A stretch of DNA of 64,000 nucleotides, taken from Syngnathus acus (taxonomy: Eukaryota > Chordata > Actinopteri > Syngnathiformes > Syngnathidae). Shown one piece after another: positions 59,046 through 64,000 of this stretch. Numbering within the stretch: position 1 is the first letter of the stretch; every line of letters starts with the position of its first letter. The stretch spans positions 1,247,501-1,311,500 of the forward strand of contig NC_051107.1 in the NCBI RefSeq assembly GCF_901709675.1, written 5' to 3'. A program made the translations under genes and the position numbers. The notes under the pieces were generated by a model that saw nothing but the letters and a program-made list of their open reading frames with translations, was not told the origin of the DNA and did not search any database.

Positions 59046-59121
59046 ATTGTTCTTAACGCCATCCCCCAGCATGACCCCGGCCCCAAAATAACAACGCAAC
59101 AAGCCCTCATTTGTACTCATA

Positions 59122-60727
59122 TTTAATATTTAGACATGGGGCGGGCGACAGCCATTTTTTTTACATCACAATTTGCATAATTCATCAATACCTCCTGTAT
59201 ACAATCACAAAACCATGACAGTATAGATAGATTTTTTTTTTCTCTGTTTACTTACAAGTGGAGGGGGGAAAGAATTGGATGATCATCTTTGTACAGTCAG
59301 CATATATTATCAATAAATACCCTCGCCCTCACCCATAACATTTTGTTCTAGATCCTTCTCTACATGTCACTTTCTCTTTTTTTAAATGTATTCATAATCA
59401 TAATCTGGACACAAAAATAGTATGAGCCATCAACATGCAACATCCAGTGTGAACACAATGACGATTCTCCTGCGACTACTCGAGCTGTCCAAGTGTGTGT
59501 GCGTGCGTGTGTGTGTGCACTCTTAGTAAACACTTTACGGTACTGACCGAGAGAAAATCAAGTGACTGCACACACTGGTCTTTTTTTCCCCTCTTTTTTT
59601 GTTGTCCATTAAAAGACCTATTGCTCCCGAAGCCTGTATAACGTATTTACACGCTTAAAGGTTTGTGTGTGTGTTTGTGTTGATATTCCTAAAGACAGAC
59701 CAAATGACATGCATTGAATTGAAATGAATTATAATTGCACACTTTCGGTGACCTTAAAATCAAGAAGTGTCTTTTTGGTCATTGCTGGAAATTAAGCGAG
59801 AAAATGCAGGGAGGCGTTTTTTTTTCATCAGATTTCTCTGTAAACGGGAAAAATTCTCTGAGTTTCAGGCCTTTGGAACTTAACTTTGTAGACAACCACT
59901 ACAAATATGCGTATCGAAGAAGCACACCCAATATGTATTGTAAACATGAACCGTCACACGGGGAAGAAATTATTGTAAAATTTAAATAAATAAATATATA
60001 AATAAATAAATAAATGAATGTAATTTTTTGTCATCCTTTTGACCACTGTTGTTGAAAAATTGAGATATGGCACACAAAAAAATGGTCCTACGGGCAATAA
60101 GTAACAATTTCATGCCAGTAAATAAGAAATAAATGTTAGGATGAAATTTGGTATTTCAGTCATTCACAGTTGGGAAATCAATAGTTTCACTACATATAAA
60201 TAATACCATTAAATGGCGACGAATATGTCAATAAAATAATAAATATAAATAAATAAATGTCATTAATATTAAAAATAAATATATACAAATTCATCTATCA
60301 TCCATAACCTGAACCCCTTATCCTATACTATAAAATGATGATATAACATTAAATGGAAATAAATAACATATTTAAAAAAAGACAGAATAAATAAAAACAA
60401 CGATAAAAATGTGTCACGCTTTCACATATTAAACTTTCTTTTCAGGACAACGGAGACGTGGTTGCCGTGGTTACTTGTCATGGTTGCATAGAAAACAAAT
60501 TTCCTACTTACAAAAAAAAAAAAATCAACAAGAACAACATTTCCGGAACACTATGCGTAATATGTTAGCAGTGGCTCAAACCATTAAATCTCAACTTTTT
60601 TTTTCCCCCACGTTAAGTCGCTTTTACATTCGAGGAGGAAAAGACACACAACTGTAAATTGTCTGTGGGGGAACTTCACAATCGTCACAATCAATCAAGA
60701 CTTGATTGTCTGTGATAAAAATCAATA

Positions 60728-60777
<50 letters not shown>

Positions 60778-61222
60778 ATTCCATATATTTCATGCCAGCT
60801 AAGACATTTTATGTACAATAACAATATATGTGGCACCAGTTACTCCAATTTCATACAAAGCAATATTCTTAAATAAATAATGATAGAAGTCTGTTTGCTC
60901 AAGTGAAAGAAGGTCCCCGAAGTAGAATGCTAGGTAGTGCGTGTTGGATATATGACGTCCCGTTCTTGCGCACATGAAGAACCGATAAAAATTTTACGTT
61001 TCCTTCTAATAGAAAAATAAATCAGAGTCCTCATTGAGTCAAATGCTTTCAAAGGGAGTGAGTGAGCATCGACTGTACATGTGTGTCCCTGTATTTCATG
61101 TGTGGATTAAGGATGAGTGTTTTGTACCTGCTTGCTTGCGTGGTCCACTTCCTGCTCCTGTAAGTGGAATAAGTGAATTTACCCCCGCTCCCCCCCTTGG
61201 GTTATCAAATGGTACGTTCCAC
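59122..61222 (-). other. pclo: Probable pclo 3'UTR
   Basis: About 2.1 kb after the pclo stop with no supported ORF; A/T-rich with simple repeats (AATA near 59990-60016, a TA run at 60725-60774). No AATAAA in minus orientation was found; the variant ATTAAA occurs at 59122-59127, just before the degenerate repeat block begins. The end is therefore tentative. Confidence 0.35.
60725..60774. repeat. (TA)n microsatellite
   Basis: About 25 AT units with one GTGT interruption near the left end, inside the probable pclo 3'UTR. Confidence 0.95.
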
Positions 61223-61366
61223 CTAGGAGTGGATCTGCGCGCTGCTGGCAAGCAGTTTGTGCCAGCTGACCACACGCTTGCGCAAGTCCACCTTGTCCAG
61301 CCACACGTAGGCCTCGCCGATCAGCGTCTTCTTCATGAACTTGCCGCCGTTGGATACTAAGAAAAG
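61223..61366 (-). CDS. pclo: pclo last coding exon
   Basis: Codes [39 protein letters not shown] and a short end (ASSAQIHS) followed by TAG. It matches the extreme C-terminus of mammalian Piccolo. Acceptor TTCCCAG. Confidence 0.97.
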   Translation of the reverse strand, partial: LFLVSNGGKFMKKTLIGEAYVWLDKVDLRKRVVSWHKLLASSAQIHS

Positions 61367-63396
61367 CTGGGAAGGAAAGCGGCTTCGTTCAAGCTTTTTG
61401 TTTTTAAAATGGCAGACGGCGCTGTTTACCTGCAGGGAGTGCCCGGCCGGGTTCATGCAGAAGCGGAAGGTCTCGTTGAAGGAGGGCTCGCGGTCGTGGC
61501 GGCACACGCGCGTCTTCTTCTTGATGATGCGCTTCTGTGTGGCGATGTTCACCACATACAGCTTCACGTAGAGGTCTGCACGGGGCGGGGCACAGTCAAT
61601 ATTTTGAATTTTCAGCTTTTTTTTTTTTTTAAATGGCAAAATTAAATGAAATTAAGGCACATTAAATAAATAAATGTACATTTTTAATTGGCTTCAATAA
61701 AATATGATAAATATTTATAATATTATTTCATATTTTATTGTTAAAAGCACCAGCGTTGTCTCCAGTAATAATAATTATCATAGTAATATTCATAAATACA
61801 AAAATAAATACATAAACAATAAAGGTTACTTTATTGACAATAATTGATTAAAACACCCACTAATGAAAGAAATTGTGAAATACAATATTTTATAAAGTAA
61901 TTAACTTTACTGGCATTTGGATTAAATTTTGCGAATAATCTGATTTGCCACTTTGCTGGAATGCCGCAAAAGAAATTCACCACAAAAAATTTACCAGGCA
62001 GGTGATCTGCAGTCTTGAACTTGTAGGTGATATTGCGACACTGCAGAATCTCCAGGACCAGGTGGTCTCCCTCCGTCCTCACTTCTTTCTTCAGCGCAAT
62101 CTTGATCTCACCCATCACCTGTGACTTACCTGCACCAAAAAAAACATTTAAAAAATTAAATTATTTATATAATGTATAAATAACTCAAGCAGAAATGAAT
62201 CTTACCGTCAGAATCTCCCATGGAGGATTTTATCCCATCAGTGCCATTTGGAATTTTCCCACTGAACAGAGAAACATCAATGAATGAAAAATAAAATGTT
62301 TTTATTATAAATATGAATAACAAATCTTTTTTTTTTGAGTGAAGGCATGTGACTCACAATCGGGGCACCTGGAAGATAGCGCTATCCACCTCGTTCATCT
62401 CCGCGTCCTCGTCCAGCAAGCTGTAGGCGCTGCCGCTCAGGCCGCTGTCCAGCGAGGCCGCCGTCATGGGGGCATCGCCCGACCTGTAGCTGGCGCGAGC
62501 TACGGGACACAGTCATACCGTGAGCCAAATATCGTCCAAGAGGAGGACAGCAACACTGGACGGACAAACTGGTAATGAAAAGCACGCTAATGAAACATGG
62601 ACGACAGACAACACGCGTTATGTAATGCACATGAGATCAATTAAGACATCATTAGTCTGGGTTATATTTGTTTGGCTAAGTTGCTGAGCAGTATCCATGG
62701 CGACGGCACACTGACTCACGAAAAAAAGTGTGCGTCTCGCTGCATGGATCTCAGCCCGCCGTCCTCTTTGGTTTCCCTGCGGGTTAGTAGCATCCTCTCA
62801 CACCACAGGGAAGGGAGGGGAGGGTTGTTTTGTTTTTAGCTCACCTCGGGCAACGTAGGGCCTCTCCTCCGACACAGCTTTCCTGAGGGTCAGGTGACGA
62901 CCTTCCGTTCTGCTCCCATCGGCCAGTGACGGCAAGGCGGGCAGGTAATCGGATTGGCCTCTCTGAATGGTGAGCACACCGACTACACTGTGTCTCTGGT
63001 GGCCTGGTAGGCCTGGAGGTGGTCATTTTGGATGTGGGGGAGGGAGGGGGCGTTGTTTGGGGGGGGGCAAGGGTGGTCCAACCAGAGGATACAATGTTTG
63101 AGGATCCAAGTTGAAGATGGGAAGAGGAGGAAGATGGAGATTTGAGAAAAGAGCTCTCTTCAAGTCCGCTTGTCTGTCAATCACATGCACATGGGTGTGC
63201 GGCTGCTGCAGAGGTGCATTGTGGGTCCCGGAGTTTTTTTCAAATGAATTTAAAAAAAAGAAAGGAGGGGGCTACATGCACAGCCTTCAGGAGGAGCCGC
63301 AGATATGTTTTTAGTTAAAAAACAAGACTCAGGAAGGGGAATTCTTCTGAAGTTCTCATTAAAGTTCAAATATATATCTTTATATACGTATATGTT

Positions 63397-63458
<62 letters not shown>

Positions 63459-63959
63459 TGATTAAAAAATTTAAGGGGTTTATGTCGCTACAATTGGTCA
63501 AGGTGTCTCTGTAAGTTCTGGCGTCCTCTAGTGGCGCGTTTCTGGAGGTGACAACTGTGAGGTGCCAAATCACAACTGAAGTGAACTTGGGGGAGGTTAA
63601 AAAATAAAATAAAAGATAAGAGTCAAACTGAAATAAAAAAGCCTGATGAGTGCGAGGCGGCCATGCTGCGGTGGCGTTTATTTGCGCCTTGGTTTACTTG
63701 GCTGGAGGCGTTGCGGCGGTTGTGGCGGTTGTTGCTGCTGCGTCGGCCTTGTGTCAGCCATTGTTGTTGTTGTTGCTATGGCAACGCCTTGGCCGCTCCC
63801 AGCACCGCCATCCTGATGGCGTTGTTGCCATGCGGCGCTTTTGGAGGAACGCGGGCGAGGTTGCGGCGCGTGTCCGCGGCTGGGGCTTTGGTTCTGGCCC
63901 TCAGACGGGGACGGCTTCGACCTGCCAGGGCTACTGTGACATTTCTCGAGAGGGGGCAT
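61223..63959 (-). CDS. pclo: Piccolo presynaptic cytomatrix protein, C-terminal part (7 exons; continues past right edge)
   Basis: Piccolo is a very large active-zone scaffold (zinc fingers, PDZ, C2A, C2B). The 347 codons visible are its C-terminus: a Ser/Pro/Gln-rich linker ([12 protein letters not shown] matches mammalian IEKSHSSPGSSK), a segment ending [17 protein letters not shown] (mammalian LFPIPRIGKMGQNG), then the C2B domain from [15 protein letters not shown] through [20 protein letters not shown] to [20 protein letters not shown] and a stop. The C2B differs from RIM proteins (no SLTQK or MGVAQILLEEL signature). All seven exon phases agree. It lies upstream of cacna2d1 on the same strand, as in mammals. 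Most of the protein is outside the window. Confidence 0.95.
61430..61575 (-). CDS. pclo: pclo exon, C2B core
   Basis: Codes [38 protein letters not shown] and [10 protein letters not shown]. Acceptor CGTGCAG, donor CTGCAG|GTAAAC. The 63-nt intron that follows is in frame and free of stops. Confidence 0.97.
61995..62129 (-). CDS. pclo: pclo exon, start of C2B domain
   Basis: Codes [20 protein letters not shown], then [17 protein letters not shown] and DHLP, the first beta strands of C2B; near-identical to mammals. Acceptor GGTGCAG, donor CCTG|GTAAAT. Confidence 0.96.
62206..62261 (-). CDS. pclo: pclo exon, short linker
   Basis: A 56-nt exon coding [18 protein letters not shown]. Acceptor TGTTCAG, donor GACG|GTAAGA. 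Flanking introns are only 96 and 76 nt. Confidence 0.85.
62358..62499 (-). CDS. pclo: pclo exon, linker before C2B
   Basis: Codes [38 protein letters not shown] and SAIFQVPR. It resembles the mammalian Ser/Gly-rich stretch before FPIPRIGK. Acceptor CCCGTAG, donor CGATT|GTGAGT. Confidence 0.82.
62845..63003 (-). CDS. pclo: pclo exon, linker
   Basis: Codes [20 protein letters not shown] then [11 protein letters not shown] and [12 protein letters not shown]. Acceptor CTACCAG, donor CGAG|GTGAGC. Both phases fit the neighbours. A second possible acceptor (CTCCAG) lies 9 nt upstream. I assign it to pclo from position, phase and open frame; I do not have a firm residue-level match. Confidence 0.6.
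63395..63458. repeat. (TG)n-(TA)n microsatellite
   Basis: Six TG units followed by more than 20 TA units, in a pclo intron. Confidence 0.95.
63698..63959 (-). CDS. pclo: pclo exon, Ser/Pro/Gln-rich linker between C2A and C2B
   Basis: Starts after CACGCAG and reads [20 protein letters not shown], matching the mammalian linker after C2A. The second half is low-complexity (Thr, Gln and Pro runs) and less certain. Donor CCAA|GTAAAC. It ends one base into a codon, in phase with the next exon. An RFX palindrome lies inside (63772-63785). Confidence 0.6.
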
Positions 63960-64000
63960 CTGCGTGTCTAAAACAATGACATTCACCAAATTAACAAAAA

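Noticed and set aside
61223-63959. Right-end C2 domain as a RIM (rims) protein
   Set aside because: The C2B sequence ([38 protein letters not shown]) and linker match Piccolo, and the cacna2d1 neighbour supports pclo.

Overview
The window is nuclear DNA of a ray-finned fish, probably a percomorph teleost. Long AT-rich introns carry intact GT-AG (and two GC-AG) splice sites, vertebrate genes lie in vertebrate order, and the mobile elements are typical of teleosts (L2 and RTE/Rex3-like LINEs, hAT and TA-target MITEs, GATG-type tails). I cannot name the species.

Two neuronal genes lie head-to-tail on the minus strand. cacna2d1, the alpha-2/delta-1 subunit of voltage-gated calcium channels, fills 9.9-55.2 kb. 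I could rebuild it as 38 coding exons (1071 codons plus stop) with every exon phase agreeing. Two extra 9-nt microexons lie between exons 22 and 23, where mammalian CACNA2D1 is alternatively spliced. A candidate promoter and 5'UTR exon lie near 55.7-55.9 kb. To the right, 61.2-64.0 kb holds the last seven visible coding exons of pclo (Piccolo), an active-zone scaffold, ending in its C2B domain; the rest of pclo lies beyond the right edge. This gene order and strand match mammals (HGF-CACNA2D1-PCLO). Both products act at the presynaptic terminal: alpha-2/delta-1 brings calcium channels to the surface and active zone, and Piccolo organises that zone.

Layout: 1-8.3 kb, gene-poor flank with a 5'-truncated L2 LINE and a degenerate repeat block; 8.3-9.9 kb, probable cacna2d1 3'UTR; 9.9-55.2 kb, cacna2d1, with an RTE LINE, a 1.4-kb MITE holding a 118-bp tandem repeat, several other MITEs and hAT relics, a 153-bp near-perfect palindrome and decayed minisatellites in its introns; 55.2-59.1 kb, promoter region, a pogo-like MITE and a 1-kb degenerate minisatellite; 59.1-61.2 kb, probable pclo 3'UTR; 61.2-64.0 kb, pclo coding exons.

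The most notable items are the paired microexons (inclusion of the second alone would create a stop codon), the palindrome, a hairpin-forming local inversion inside the RTE element, a 63-nt stop-free intron in the pclo C2B domain, and three MITE families sharing one terminal signature.
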